Assembly (NCBI GenBank): GCA_029936935.1
Contig: JAPYRQ010000006.1
Coordinates: 1-34,608 of the forward strand
Direction: 5' to 3'
From: Dehalococcoidia bacterium
GTDB taxonomy: Bacteria; Chloroflexota; Dehalococcoidia; Lucifugimonadales; UBA1127
Length of the DNA: 34,608 nt
The notes beneath the pieces are model-generated. The model was not told where the DNA came from and made no database searches. It saw only the letters and a list, made by a program, of their open reading frames with translations. Made by a program: the position numbers and the translations under genes. Shown here in pieces: positions 33,593 to 34,608 of this stretch; the first letter of the stretch is position 1; every line of letters begins with the position of its first letter.

Positions 33593-33621
33593 ATTGTAGT
33601 ATAAATTGTGAATCGCAACAA
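33593..33621 (-). promoter_or_regulatory. aapJ promoter
   Basis: On the minus strand TTGTTG (33621-33616), a 17-bp spacer and TACAAT (33598-33593), 74 nt before the aapJ ATG. The region 33519-33795 holds no gene and is AT-rich. Confidence 0.5.
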
Positions 33622-33795
33622 GCGAGAGTGCTATGTCGTTAACAATTGTCCGATTTCGTGAGCGGAACTCGAAAGTCAATTCTACGGATTTAGTACTTTT
33701 GGTGGAAGGCATGCTAGCAGCAGATATTATCTAAACAAAATAAAAGATTTGATGGAAAGAAATGAGTATAGTCGGTAAAATACCCAGCTTGACCG

Positions 33796-34518
33796 CTAAC
33801 CTCTTGGGTTCGGTTTGTCCCAGATTCCTTCAGGCGCCGGCGGGATCTTAACGACCCTGTCCACTACGATTCCTGGAGTATGGATAGAATCTGGATCCAT
33901 CTGTCCAAGCTCTAGAATGTCTTCTTCAACCTCCACAATGGTAATCTTGCCTGCCATTGCCATTATGGGGTTGAAGTTGCGTTGGGAGCGTCGAAACTGG
34001 AGGTTCCCAAAAGTATCAGCCCGGTAGGCCCGAATGAAAGCGTAATCGGCGTGGAGCGGTGTCTCCAGGACGTAAGTGCGTCCGTTGAAATCGCGGTGTT
34101 CCTTGCCTTCTGCGGTCTCCGTGCCGACGCCTGTTGGCGTGTAGAACGCACCTATGCCTGCGCCAGCAGCACGCATTCGCTCCACCAACGTACCCTGGGG
34201 CACCAACTCAGCTTCAACTTCGCCGGATTCGTGGAGTTTCTCGAAAGTTGCTGCGCGCGAGGGGTGCGGTGCCGCTGTGAACGCGCAGACCATCTTGCGA
34301 ATCTGACCGTTGTCTACGAGTTTGCCCACGTCCATGATCTCGCCCAGGCCGCCGTGGTTGTTGGAGATGCCCGTCAGGTCTTTTGCGCCCTGTCGTACCA
34401 GTGCTGCGATGAGGTTGCGGGGAACGCCGATGGAGCCGAAACCGCCCGACATAAAGACTGCGCCGTCCGGAATGTCTGCAATGGCCTCGTCAAAACTTGC
34501 GAAAACTTTGTTCTTCAT
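33796..34518 (-). CDS. CoA-transferase, subunit A
   Basis: 240 residues of class I CoA-transferase alpha subunit. The hallmark Gly-rich loop is FMSGGFGSIGVPRNLI (GGxGxxGxP) near residue 25. Others are TGISNNHGG, the EAELVPQGTLVERMRAAGAGIGAFYTPTGVGT block, and FNPIMAMAGKITIVEVEE near the C-terminus. Partners the B subunit encoded at 28208-28882. ATG 34518 has AAAGG 7 nt upstream; an extension to 34563 would translate the tandem repeat and is rejected. Confidence 0.92.
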   Translation of the reverse strand: MKNKVFASFDEAIADIPDGAVFMSGGFGSIGVPRNLIAALVRQGAKDLTGISNNHGGLGEIMDVGKLVDNGQIRKMVCAFTAAPHPSRAATFEKLHESGEVEAELVPQGTLVERMRAAGAGIGAFYTPTGVGTETAEGKEHRDFNGRTYVLETPLHADYAFIRAYRADTFGNLQFRRSQRNFNPIMAMAGKITIVEVEEDILELGQMDPDSIHTPGIVVDRVVKIPPAPEGIWDKPNPRG

Positions 34519-34533
34519 GGCCTGACCTTTCTT

Positions 34534-34608
34534 GTCGCCTGCGGGAGAGGGGGCTAAAGCCAATCTGTCGCCTGTGGGCGAAGGAGACTAAAGCCAATCT
34601 GTCGCCTG
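34534..34608 (+). repeat. Tandem repeat, 33-34 bp unit, at the window edge
   Basis: Two full units (34534-34566 and 34567-34600) and the start of a third (GTCGCCTG, 34601-34608) share GTCGCCTG and CTAAAGCCAATCT. Unit 2 holds the hairpin CGCC-TGTG-GGCG and the string GGAGACTAAAG also seen inverted at 4314-4324. It lies in the leader of the CoA-transferase A gene and probably continues outside the window. Confidence 0.75.

Noticed and set aside
34534-34600. CRISPR array
   Set aside because: Units are 33-34 bp direct repeats without unique spacers, so this is a simple tandem repeat.

Overview
This window reads as one chromosomal contig of a marine-type Chloroflexota bacterium, probably SAR202/Dehalococcoidia-like. 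That placement is an inference. It rests on RecA, AlaRS, GatCA, TrpS and SucCD together with catabolic genes such as amidohydrolase-2 paralogs, an MFS carrier and a thiolase/DUF35/CoA-transferase set. UGA is an ordinary stop codon here: dppB, dppC and bioY all end in TGA.

Layout. 1-2470: a partial alpha/beta hydrolase (minus) diverges from a DppBC-type permease pair (plus). 2555-5480, minus: MFS transporter, PNPOx-fold flavoprotein, amidohydrolase. 5596-8861, minus: recA, then a two-domain protein disulfide oxidoreductase (PDO), then an exported gluzincin metallopeptidase, probably one operon. recA and bioY share a divergent promoter region at about 8880-8991. 9042-13567: bioY, a GNAT, threonine aldolase, an unrecognised protein with a tandem CxHxH/CADC domain, and a second amidohydrolase. 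13703-19557, plus: alaS, a membrane protein, ruvX, gatC, gatA. 19611-25938, minus: LMW-PTP/ArsC-like phosphatase, GNAT, DUF4349 lipoprotein, SDR, trpS, sucD, sucC. 26062-34518, minus: a small membrane protein, a DUF35 Zn-ribbon protein, a thiolase-like enzyme, CoA-transferase beta, a complete AapPMQJ amino-acid ABC transporter, then CoA-transferase alpha.

The main discovery is at 6985-7740. The PDO reading frame is interrupted by one in-frame TGA (7279-7281), exactly where the first cysteine of the second CxxC redox motif should be (TPG-U-PHC). About 20 nt downstream, inside the coding sequence, is a strong bacterial SECIS-like hairpin with apical loop AGGUU. I read this as an unannotated selenoprotein, a UxxC PDO, encoded directly behind recA.

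Other points. The AT-rich aap cassette separates the two CoA-transferase subunits and looks like an acquired insertion. The thiolase-like protein lacks the usual nucleophilic Cys and is paired with DUF35, as in retro-aldolase complexes. Several families of short dispersed repeats, some hairpin-forming with compensatory changes, occupy nearly all the larger gaps between genes. No tRNA, rRNA, CRISPR array, transposase or gene-free stretch over 300 bases was seen.
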